5,997 nt of DNA, taken from Alphaproteobacteria bacterium. GTDB taxonomy: Bacteria; Pseudomonadota; Alphaproteobacteria; Acetobacterales; Acetobacteraceae. Below the pieces are notes generated by a model that was not told the DNA's origin, ran no database searches, and was given only the letters and a program-made list of their open reading frames with translations. Location: positions 1 to 5,997 of the forward strand of contig JAMFRY010000227.1 of assembly GCA_026225015.1 (NCBI GenBank), given 5' to 3'. The position numbers and the translations under genes were made by a program. This document shows positions 1-5,910 of this stretch, in pieces (position 1 is the stretch's first letter; every line of letters starts with the position of its first letter).

Positions 1-1682
1 CGGATGGCGCGTTTGACTCTGGGGATGGCGTGGCCGTGCATCGACAACTCGCGAATGCCTAGACCGATCAGCAGAGGCACGACTTCCGGACGGCTGGCGA
101 GTTCGCCGCATAGGGAAACCTGGATATGCTCAGCCGCAGCCGCCGCGGCGGTTTCCAAAATCAGCCGCAGAATCGCCGGCTGCAGCGGTTCGTACAGCTT
201 GCTGCCCAAAGGCAGGCCACGATCCGCGGCCAGCGTATACATGGTAAGATCATTCGTGCCAATCGAGAAAAACTCCGCATGTTTCGCCAAATGCCGGGCA
301 GACAGCGCCGCCGCCGGCGTTTCAACCATGATGCCCAGCGGCGGCCTTGTTTCGGGCAAGCGCAGATTGCGACGCTTCAGCCGGCGCCACACACGATCAT
401 AGATTTCCCACGCGGCGATGATTTCCGATTGAAAGCTCACCATTGGCAGCATGATGCGCACCCGGCCCGCGGTGCTTGCCCGCAGGATTGCCGCCAGCTG
501 GGTTTCCAGCAATTCCGGGTGGCGCAGCAGCAGCCGAATGCCGCGCAGGCCAAGCGCCGGGTTCGCCTCTTCCGTCTCGGGTATATAGCCATTCAGCGCT
601 TCGACATCTTTATCCGACCCCCAGTCCAAGGCGCGGATGGTCACCGGGTCACCATCCATCGCCTCGATAATGCCGCGGTAGATTTCGGCTTGCGTATCTT
701 CATCCGGCAGCGTCTCACGGTTCATGAAAATGAATTCGCTGCGCATCAAGCCGATGTCGTTCGCCCCGGATTCCGCGATCATCGGCAATTCGAAGGGCAA
801 TTCGAGATTTGCCTGCAAGCTGATCTTTACGTGATCGGTCGTCTCGCTCGGCAGGCGCTGCAACCGCGCCAGGGCGCGTTGCGCGCGCGCGCGCTCCGCC
901 AAGCGGGCACGGGCGGCGCTCAGGCTGCGGGCAGTTGGACTTAAAATAATTTCGCCCGTATCGCCATCCACAATGGCGATCGTTCCTGGCTTGGCTTCTT
1001 CCAGCAGGCCGCTTGCCCCCAGAATCGCCGGCAAGCCGAGCGCGCGCAGCATCACCGCGGTGTGGCCATCCGGGCCGCCCTCCTCGGTAATTACACCAGC
1101 GAAACGTGTCGGCTGAATGAGCGCCGCGTCGGAAGGCCGCATGGATTCGGCGGCAAGGATACCCCCTGGTGGAGAATCGCTGAAATTGCGAAACGGCAGC
1201 CTGGTGAGATTTCGCAGCACGCGCCTGGCAATCTCGCGAACTTCCTCGGCGCGCCGCAGGCGCCCGGCTCTGTCCGAACCGGTCAGGCCGAGTATCGCCT
1301 CGGCCTGCAACTCCGACTCGGCGCTCATCGCGGATTCCGCGTTCACCAGTCGGTCGCTGATTCTGGCGCGCACGCCGCGCATTAGCCTGCTTTGACCCAA
1401 CATGTGCAAATAGGCATCGATGAGCGGTGAGATCTCCGTCTGACTTTGCTCCGGCAAATGGGCCAGCGTGTTCTTCAGCCGGATGAGCTGCTTGGCCGAA
1501 AGCGAAACCGCATCTTCGAGTCTTGCCGATTCGGCCGCGATATCCGATGCCGCAATTTTCTTGTGCTGAATGGTCAGCGCCGGTTCCGTCGCCTGAAATA
1601 CCGGCCCGATGCCGATACCCGGCGAGATTGCGTAACCTGTGAATCGCCTCTCTCGCGGCGCGCGCCGCGACGTTTCGATCAT
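1..1682 (-). CDS. ptsI: PTS enzyme I (phosphoenolpyruvate-protein phosphotransferase), 3' end cut by window edge
   Basis: Cytoplasmic enzyme I takes phosphate from phosphoenolpyruvate onto an active-site histidine and passes it to HPr. The frame is open from ATG 1682 to the left edge, giving 560 residues; it ends in IPRVKRAI, which matches the extreme C-terminus of known EI, so only a few codons are missing. Visible motifs in order: N-terminal SPGIGIGPVF (20-29); helical HPr-binding region (about 45-165); phosphohistidine motif GGPDGHTAVM with His207; the PEP-binding barrel with Arg314 (GLMRSEF), Arg350 (IRALDWGSDK), Arg380 (GLRGIR), Glu454 (MVETPAAA) and Asp478 (GTNDLT); and the catalytic Cys525 in LCGELA. 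All key residues are present. There is no GAF domain, so it is the short PtsI form rather than PtsP. An in-frame TGA at 1704-1706 limits upstream choices, and ATG 1682 is the only ATG before the conserved start. It lies 157 bases downstream of ptsH on the same strand and may have its own promoter. Confidence 0.95.
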   Translation of the reverse strand, partial: MIETSRRAPRERRFTGYAISPGIGIGPVFQATEPALTIQHKKIAASDIAAESARLEDAVSLSAKQLIRLKNTLAHLPEQSQTEISPLIDAYLHMLGQSRLMRGVRARISDRLVNAESAMSAESELQAEAILGLTGSDRAGRLRRAEEVREIARRVLRNLTRLPFRNFSDSPPGGILAAESMRPSDAALIQPTRFAGVITEEGGPDGHTAVMLRALGLPAILGASGLLEEAKPGTIAIVDGDTGEIILSPTARSLSAARARLAERARAQRALARLQRLPSETTDHVKISLQANLELPFELPMIAESGANDIGLMRSEFIFMNRETLPDEDTQAEIYRGIIEAMDGDPVTIRALDWGSDKDVEALNGYIPETEEANPALGLRGIRLLLRHPELLETQLAAILRASTAGRVRIMLPMVSFQSEIIAAWEIYDRVWRRLKRRNLRLPETRPPLGIMVETPAAALSARHLAKHAEFFSIGTNDLTMYTLAADRGLPLGSKLYEPLQPAILRLILETAAAAAAEHIQVSLCGELASRPEVVPLLIGLGIRELSMHGHAIPRVKRAI

Positions 1683-1737
1683 CTCAATTTCATCCCATCG
1701 CTGTCAGGCACTTCTTAAGGTTGCGCCGGTTTCGAGT

Positions 1738-1766
1738 GTTTGTTTGCGTTAAACCCGTCATGTCAA
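1738..1766 (-). promoter_or_regulatory. Possible promoter for ptsI in the ptsH-ptsI spacer
   Basis: On the minus strand a perfect TTGACA (1761-1766) is followed after 17 bases by ACAAAC (1738-1743), a poor match to the -10 consensus. It would give a leader of roughly 50 bases to ptsI. The -35 box sits inside a small dyad, TCAT-N5-ATGA (1758-1770), which could be an operator or chance. The call rests mainly on the -35 box and is weak. Confidence 0.3.
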
Positions 1767-1794
1767 ATGATTTCGTCTAACCCTTGGAGAATCA

Positions 1795-1809
1795 CCGGGA
1801 AACTCCCGG
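1795..1809 (-). other. Hairpin in the ptsH-ptsI spacer (attenuator or mRNA-processing element?)
   Basis: CCGGGA and TCCCGG form a perfect 6-bp GC-rich stem with a 3-base loop, starting about 30 bases after the ptsH stop codon. No T-run follows on the minus strand, so it does not look like a classical intrinsic terminator. It could stabilise the upstream mRNA or partly reduce read-through from ptsH into ptsI. Confidence 0.4.
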
Positions 1810-1839
1810 CCCTGTTCCAAGCAGGTGAAAGCAGCGGAC

Positions 1840-2130
1840 CTAATCGGCCTCGTGAAAACCCGCCTCGATCAGTGCGGCGATGGCGTCCAATGCCTCCTTG
1901 GCATCAAAACCCTCGGCACTGAGCTGCACCGTGCTCCCCGGTGCCGCGCCCAACATCATCAGGCCCATGATCGAACGCGCCGACACGGACTGGCCGTCCT
2001 TTGCAACCTCAACAGAGGCGCTGAATTTTTCCGCCAAGGTAACAAGCTTCGCGGCCGCGCGCGCATGCAAACCGCGCCGGTTGATGATGCCGACATCGCG
2101 CGTGATGACAGCGCCATCGCCTTCACCCAT
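1840..2130 (-). CDS. ptsH: HPr phosphocarrier protein
   Basis: HPr is the small cytoplasmic carrier that accepts phosphate from enzyme I on a histidine and hands it to EIIA. The 96-residue protein carries the phosphohistidine motif NRRGLHARAAAKL with His22, and the regulatory serine motif SARSIMGLMML with Ser53, the site used by HPr kinase. Length is slightly above the usual 85-90 because of about 7 extra N-terminal residues. ATG 2130 is chosen; a TTG codon lies immediately before it at 2133 and would add one residue. The gene starts 9 bases after the EIIA stop with no good Shine-Dalgarno sequence, suggesting translational coupling. Both phosphorylation sites, together with hprK four genes upstream, fit a regulatory HPr controlled by serine phosphorylation. 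Confidence 0.95.
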   Translation of the reverse strand: MGEGDGAVITRDVGIINRRGLHARAAAKLVTLAEKFSASVEVAKDGQSVSARSIMGLMMLGAAPGSTVQLSAEGFDAKEALDAIAALIEAGFHEAD

Positions 2131-2139
2131 CAAGCTGGT

Positions 2140-2577
2140 TCAACTGGCCGCGCAGCGCGGCGTCCCGTTTGGCAACATCGCCGTATGCTGAACATCGTGG
2201 CCGGAACAGATATATTTCCGCCCCGCGGCCTCGGCGTATTGCACCGCCTCCGCCAGCCCGTAACTGCCGCGGATTTTGGCGAGCTTGACCAGCATCGGTA
2301 GATTGACACCGCCGATCACCTCCACATCCCGGTCGCGCAGCATCGACATCGCCAGATTGCTCGGCGTTCCGCCGAACATGTCGGTCAGCAGGATCACGCC
2401 GTCGCCGCTATCCACCTCCGCCATCCGGGCCGCTATTTCATTCCGTTGGCCTTCAAATTCCGCATCCGATTCAATACATACGGTGGCCAGCGCCGTTTGT
2501 TTGCCGACCACATGTTCCATTGCGTCCCGCAATGCCAAGGCAAGTGTGCCATGGGTAACCAGAACCAATCCGATCAT
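2140..2577 (-). CDS. PTS EIIA component, mannose family (ManX/EIIA-Man type), stand-alone
   Basis: Single-domain EIIA protein of 145 residues, the expected phosphate acceptor from HPr. The N-terminus IGLVLVTHG places the active-site histidine at His9, as in the EIIA-Man fold. Further family signatures are LLTDMFGGTPSN (63-74), including Asp66, and GGVNLPML (89-96). The usual EIIA domain ends near residue 125; the last 20 or so residues (GHDVQHTAML onward) are an unconserved-looking tail. No EIIB domain is fused and no EIIB, EIIC or EIID gene is adjacent, so a transport role is not supported here. By analogy with other alphaproteobacterial loci of this layout it is probably a regulatory end point of the relay. 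It begins 10 bases after the rapZ stop and ends 9 bases before ptsH, within one tight operon. Confidence 0.93.
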   Translation of the reverse strand: MIGLVLVTHGTLALALRDAMEHVVGKQTALATVCIESDAEFEGQRNEIAARMAEVDSGDGVILLTDMFGGTPSNLAMSMLRDRDVEVIGGVNLPMLVKLAKIRGSYGLAEAVQYAEAAGRKYICSGHDVQHTAMLPNGTPRCAAS

Positions 2578-2587
2578 TTATTCAAAC

Positions 2588-3505
2588 TCATTTGCTTGCG
2601 CTGCTCATTGTCTTGGTCCGAACCCCTTCATTTGTCTTCGCCGCGCCAGACCCTTCCAGCTCACGATGGGTAACCCCCACACGCCAGCCGGACTGTCTCA
2701 GATGCGCCGCCAACCTCTCGATCAAAAATACTGATCGATGTTGCCCGCCAGTACATCCAATTGCAATGGTTGCGTAATTCTTGCCTTCATGCATGAAGCG
2801 CGGCAAGAGGAAATCGACCATGCCCAATATATGGGCAAAGTAGGGCACATAATCAGGGTCGGCCTCGATAAAGGCCCCTACCTGCGGATCAAGGCCGGTA
2901 AGCGGCCTCAGCATGGCGTCATAATGTGGATTTCTCAGAAACCTTGCGTCGAAAACAATATCCGCCTCGCGCGGCAAGCCTGAAGGATAGGCAAAAGACA
3001 CCAGCGAGATAACGATTCCAGGCGATTCCGCGCCATATCTCTGGGCGATTATCTGCCGAAGCGACGACAATGGCAATATCGAGGTGTCTATTAAAAAATC
3101 TGCGCTCTGGCGCAACCTGGCCGTGAGCAGGCGTTCGAGCGCGATGCCATCGGCCACCTGCCCGGTTTGCGCCAAGGGATGACGCCGCCGGGTTTCCGTA
3201 TAGCGCCTCAGTAGAAATTCATCTTCCGCAACGGCGTAAACGAGCTCAGGAAACAACCTGGGGTTGTTTTTTAGCCGCTCGATCGTCGCAAGAACCGTGT
3301 CCGCGTCAAAACCGCGCGAGCGGGCGTCCACGCCGATGGCAAGATTACGTTCGCCGCAAAGCACCAGTTCCTCGAGCGAACTCAATGGCGGATTGTCCAT
3401 CGTCTCGAAGCCCAGATCCTCAAGGGCGCGAAGAACCGAATTCTTGCCTGCCCCGGAAAGCCCGGTGACCAAAACGACTCGAAGATGACGCGCAGTTTCT
3501 TTCAT
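2588..3505 (-). CDS. rapZ: RapZ/YvcJ family P-loop nucleotide-binding protein (RNase adapter homologue)
   Basis: A member of the RapZ (YvcJ, formerly YhbJ) family of nucleotide-binding proteins. In E. coli RapZ guides RNase E to the sRNA GlmZ; in alphaproteobacteria the target is not generally established, so a regulatory role is inferred. Length is 305 residues against 284 in E. coli. The P-loop is VTGLSGAGKN (13-22), followed by LRALEDLGFETMDNPPL (25-41). The middle has RRYTETRRRHPL (100-111) and ADFLIDTS (135-142). The C-terminal domain contains VFDARFLRNPHY (184-195), RPLTGLD (200-206) and the hallmark GCTGGQHRSV (250-259). Asn22 replaces the usual Ser/Thr of Walker A, and about 20 extra residues follow the HRELE segment where E. 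coli RapZ ends. ATG 3505 is preferred; a TTG at 3514, directly abutting the hprK stop, would add three residues. It lies between hprK and the EIIA gene. Confidence 0.93.
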   Translation of the reverse strand: MKETARHLRVVLVTGLSGAGKNSVLRALEDLGFETMDNPPLSSLEELVLCGERNLAIGVDARSRGFDADTVLATIERLKNNPRLFPELVYAVAEDEFLLRRYTETRRRHPLAQTGQVADGIALERLLTARLRQSADFLIDTSILPLSSLRQIIAQRYGAESPGIVISLVSFAYPSGLPREADIVFDARFLRNPHYDAMLRPLTGLDPQVGAFIEADPDYVPYFAHILGMVDFLLPRFMHEGKNYATIAIGCTGGQHRSVFLIERLAAHLRQSGWRVGVTHRELEGSGAAKTNEGVRTKTMSSASK

Positions 3506-3514
3506 GAATTGCAA

Positions 3515-3949
3515 TTACATCACAAACGCGCCGGCGACCTGACTGAGGCGGCCGCATGAAGCCTGCAATGCGAGAGTCACCCGCTCCACCGCCGAAATGG
3601 CGCCCGCGTCGATTGTAACGACGGGTAGATCGAAAACCGGATCGCGCCGCGGCTCCGGCAGGCGCTCAAGGGGCATGGCCAGCCGGATTACCAAGCGCAA
3701 AGCCGCTGACTTTAAAAACGGCAGCCGAAACAGGCCCAGGCCCCGAACCTCCAATATGCCCGCCAACTTGGCTGGCGCCGAGGCGATGCCATTCTCGATC
3801 ACGACCTGATCATCCGCGACCAGCGACCAGCCGGCATGGATTAACCGCAGAGACATATCCGACTTTCCAACGCCCGCTTGGCCCAATAGGAGAACGGCGT
3901 CAAAGCCATCCGGCCCGGCACGGGCAACACAGGAAGCGTGAACGCGCAT
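3515..3949 (-). CDS. hprK: HPr kinase/phosphorylase, short alphaproteobacterial form
   Basis: HprK phosphorylates HPr on its regulatory serine using ATP, and in this family can also reverse the reaction; it acts in the cytoplasm on the ptsH product encoded downstream. The 144-residue protein contains only the catalytic domain. Seen in order: HASCVA at the start (residues 4-9), Walker A GQAGVGKS (23-30), the acidic pair VADD (44-47) and the family signature LEVRGLGL (66-73). The N-terminal domain of the roughly 310-residue Firmicute enzyme is absent, which is normal for alphaproteobacteria. ATG 3949 is chosen because family members begin just before the HASCVA segment; in-frame ATG 3997 (160 residues) and TTG 4030 (171 residues) are alternatives, but TTG 4030 coincides with a candidate -35 box. 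No chvG/chvI-type two-component genes sit upstream here, although they often do in this class; dinB diverges instead. Confidence 0.92.
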   Translation of the reverse strand: MRVHASCVARAGPDGFDAVLLLGQAGVGKSDMSLRLIHAGWSLVADDQVVIENGIASAPAKLAGILEVRGLGLFRLPFLKSAALRLVIRLAMPLERLPEPRRDPVFDLPVVTIDAGAISAVERVTLALQASCGRLSQVAGAFVM

Positions 3950-4002
3950 GAGCTTGATTGTGACAAACTTTTCCGCGTAACGGAAGCGTTGTTTCATACA
4001 GA

Positions 4003-4030
4003 GCTTTAGGCGGAGTAAAAACTTGGTCAA
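4003..4030 (-). promoter_or_regulatory. Candidate promoter for the hprK-rapZ-EIIA-ptsH operon
   Basis: On the minus strand TTGACC (4025-4030) and TAAAGC (4003-4008) are spaced by 16 bases, about 50 bases upstream of ATG 3949. The -35 box matches the consensus at five positions and the -10 at about three. It lies in the only non-coding stretch before the operon, so a promoter is expected here, but the exact boxes are uncertain. Confidence 0.35.
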
Positions 4031-4062
4031 ACTCTCTTATCCTGCAATGCTTCGGCAGTTTG

Positions 4063-4091
4063 TTGAAACGCTAAGCTGTTCTGCGTAACCT
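4063..4091 (+). promoter_or_regulatory. Candidate promoter for dinB and the flavin reductase gene
   Basis: TTGAAA (4063-4068) and TAACCT (4086-4091) are spaced by 17 bases just before dinB. If used, the leader to ATG 4109 would be only about 10 bases. I looked for the alphaproteobacterial LexA box GTTC-N7-GTTC in 3950-4108 and did not find it, so SOS control is not supported by sequence. Confidence 0.35.
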
Positions 4092-4108
4092 GGAGCCCCC
4101 CCATCAAG

Positions 4109-5407
4109 ATGCCGGGACGAAACAGCCCGCTTATGCCTGCGTTCTGCCGCGATTGTGACACGCGAACACAATCAGCTCTGTGCCCCGCTTGCGGCAGCGC
4201 GCGCATCATCCGCCACCCCGAGTTATTCTCGGCTTGCATAGCGCATATCGATTGCGATGCCTTCTATGCCAGCGTCGAGAAGCGCGACCGGCCGGAATTG
4301 CGTGATGTGCCGGTCATCGTGGGCGGGGGTAGGCGCGGCGTCGTCACCACCTGCTGCTATATTGCCAGGCTTTACGGCGTGCGCAGCGCCATGCCGATGT
4401 TCAAGGCCCTGGCACTTTGCCCGAAGGCCGTGGTCATCAAGCCGGACATGGCGAAATATGTTCTAGTTTCCCGGCAGATTCGCGCCTTGATGGATCATCT
4501 CACCCCGCTGGTCCAGCCGCTCTCCATCGACGAGGCGGTGCTGGACCTTTCCGGAACCGAGGCGCTGCACGGCGCGCCGCCCGCCATCACCGTCAACCGC
4601 CTGGCCAGGCAAATTGAAAACGCCATCGGCGTGACGATTTCCGTCGGCATGGCGGATAACCGCCTGCTCGCCAAGCTGGCGGCTGAACGCGGCAAGCCGC
4701 GCGGGTTTTGCGTGTTGGGCAGCGAGGCCGCCTCCGTGCTGGCGCCCGAACCAGTCTCCCTGCTGCCGGGCGTCGGACCGGCGCAGGTCAGACGCCTGCA
4801 AAATCTGGGCATTACCCGCATCGGCCAACTCGCCGCGCTGAGCGATCGCGCCGCCGGGCAGAACCTTGGAGATGAGGGTCCCGCCCTCGCCGCCCGCGCC
4901 AGAGGTGAGGACCGTCGCGCCGTCCATACTGGCCGCGAGGTCAAATCCGTCAGCGCCGAGACGACGTTTGACTCGGATATTTTCTCTCCGGCGGCGCTGG
5001 AGCCTTATCTCTGGCGGCTTTGCGAAAAGCTTGGCCGGCGCTTGAACGAGCAGGAAGTCGCTGCCGCCGGCATCGTGCTGAAGCTGAAAACGGCCGCCTT
5101 CGTCAGCCGCACCCGCAGCCGGCAGTTGTGCAATCCGACGCAATTGCCTGAGACGCTGTTCGAGGCCGCAAAAACATTGCTGGCGCGCGAGGCGGATGGC
5201 ACCGCCTTCCGCCTGATCGGCATTGGCGCCAGCCCGTTATGCCCGGCTCATCTCGCCGATCAGGGCGACCTGGCCGACAGCGCCACGCCGCGCCGTGCGG
5301 CGCGGCAGGCCGCCATCGATAGCCTCCGCCAGCGCTTCGGCAACCAGATCGTCACCCGCGGCATTGCGGCGCGGCGTGGCTTGCCGAAAACGCCGGCCTC
5401 AAAGTAG
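4109..5407 (+). CDS. dinB: DNA polymerase IV (Y family) with N-terminal four-cysteine extension
   Basis: Error-prone translesion DNA polymerase of 432 residues, longer than the roughly 350 of E. coli Pol IV. Before the polymerase core lies a zinc-ribbon-like segment, CRDC (13-16) and CPAC (25-28), followed by GSARIIRHPEL. Catalytic metal ligands are Asp48 in AHIDCDAFYASVE and Asp141-Glu142 in LSIDEAVLDLSGT. The steric-gate position is Tyr53. Other conserved segments are GGGRRGVVTTCCYIARLYGVRSAMPMFKA (72-100), NRLLAKLAAERGKPRGF (184-200), the helix-hairpin-helix LLPGVGPAQVRRLQNLGI (218-235) and the little-finger start KSVSAETTF (279-287). No obvious clamp-binding pentapeptide is seen at the C-terminus. 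ATG 4133 would still retain all four cysteines; ATG 4109 is kept, with a GGAG about 14 bases upstream. It diverges from hprK and is followed after 8 bases by the flavin reductase gene. Confidence 0.95.
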   Translation: MPGRNSPLMPAFCRDCDTRTQSALCPACGSARIIRHPELFSACIAHIDCDAFYASVEKRDRPELRDVPVIVGGGRRGVVTTCCYIARLYGVRSAMPMFKALALCPKAVVIKPDMAKYVLVSRQIRALMDHLTPLVQPLSIDEAVLDLSGTEALHGAPPAITVNRLARQIENAIGVTISVGMADNRLLAKLAAERGKPRGFCVLGSEAASVLAPEPVSLLPGVGPAQVRRLQNLGITRIGQLAALSDRAAGQNLGDEGPALAARARGEDRRAVHTGREVKSVSAETTFDSDIFSPAALEPYLWRLCEKLGRRLNEQEVAAAGIVLKLKTAAFVSRTRSRQLCNPTQLPETLFEAAKTLLAREADGTAFRLIGIGASPLCPAHLADQGDLADSATPRRAARQAAIDSLRQRFGNQIVTRGIAARRGLPKTPASK

Positions 5408-5415
5408 TATCCCGC

Positions 5416-5910
5416 ATGGACGAAAACTATGTCGCCGACAAAAACGCCTATCGCGAGGCCATGTCTCGCCTGGGTGCTGCGGTAAACATCATCACTACCG
5501 CCGGCATTGATGGCGATACCGGCTTTACCGCCTCGGCGGTGTGCAGCGTGACCGACGATCCGCCCACCTTGCTCGTGTGCATGAACCGCGCCAGCAAATC
5601 CAACCCGGCATTCCAGGCTTCCAAAATTCTCTGCGTCAACGTGCTGACGCATGAGCATCAGGAGCTCTCCGGCCCGTTCGCGAGTATCGGCAATCTGACA
5701 ATGGCCGAGCGCTTCGGTCTGGCCAGATGGCTGCGTCTGGCCACCGGCGCTCCGGTGCTGGAAAGCGCCGCCGCCGCTTTCGATTGCACGATCGACCAGA
5801 TTCATGAAATTGGCACCCATAGCGTGTTCTTCTGCGGCGTGAGGGCTATCCATCTGGGGCCCGCCACCGCCGGGCTGATCTATCACGGCCGCGCTTATCA
5901 TAGGATTTAG
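5416..5910 (+). CDS. Flavin reductase family protein (RutF/HpaC-like FMN reductase)
   Basis: A 164-residue single-domain flavin reductase, the size expected for enzymes that use NAD(P)H to supply reduced FMN or FAD to a partner monooxygenase. The sequence closely follows remembered E. coli RutF: REAMSRLGAAVNIITT (13-28), GFTASAVCSVTDDPPTLLVCMNR (36-58), LCVNVL (72-77), an acidic/aromatic FDCTI segment (122-126) and GTHSVFFCGVRAIH (133-146), ending GLIYHGRAYHRI. No partner monooxygenase or other rut gene is in the window, so the physiological substrate and pathway cannot be named, and the rutF symbol is withheld. The ATG lies 8 bases after the dinB stop without a clear Shine-Dalgarno sequence, suggesting a shared transcript. 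The stop codon is inside the left arm of a terminator-like palindrome. Confidence 0.9.
   Translation: MDENYVADKNAYREAMSRLGAAVNIITTAGIDGDTGFTASAVCSVTDDPPTLLVCMNRASKSNPAFQASKILCVNVLTHEHQELSGPFASIGNLTMAERFGLARWLRLATGAPVLESAAAAFDCTIDQIHEIGTHSVFFCGVRAIHLGPATAGLIYHGRAYHRI

Noticed and set aside
881..894. Alternating (GC)7 run, possible Z-DNA or slippage tract
   Set aside because: It encodes an Ala/Arg-rich helix in the linker between EI domains in a GC-rich gene; the frame is intact and ordinary codon use explains it.
126..944. Long plus-strand open frame of 272 codons
   Set aside because: It lies antisense to ptsI, whose minus-strand frame has all EI motifs; the plus-strand protein is Gln/Arg/Ala-rich with no recognisable domain.
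201..1682. EI active-site motif GGPDGH as a degenerate enzyme
   Set aside because: The Ser-to-Gly change before the phosphohistidine is, as I recall, usual in alphaproteobacterial EI proteins, and all catalytic residues including His207 and Cys525 are present.
1825..2301. Plus-strand open frame of 158 codons over ptsH and the EIIA gene
   Set aside because: Antisense shadow of two well-supported minus-strand genes; no family features.
4058..4069. GTTT-N4-AAAC dyad overlapping the dinB -35 box as an operator
   Set aside because: Four-base arms are too short to separate from chance and no known regulator motif is recognised.
3950..4108. LexA/SOS box for dinB
   Set aside because: GTTC occurs at 4078-4081 but no second GTTC follows after 7 bases, so the alphaproteobacterial box is not met.
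4027..4239. Minus-strand 70-codon frame ending just upstream of hprK
   Set aside because: It overlaps the 5' end of dinB antisense, where the four conserved cysteines are encoded on the plus strand, and shows no motif.
4463..5143. Minus-strand 226-codon frame inside dinB
   Set aside because: Antisense shadow created by GC-rich codon usage; the plus strand carries clear Y-family motifs throughout.
5260..5901. Minus-strand 213-codon frame across the end of dinB and the flavin reductase gene
   Set aside because: It spans two sense genes and their junction antisense and has no recognisable domain.
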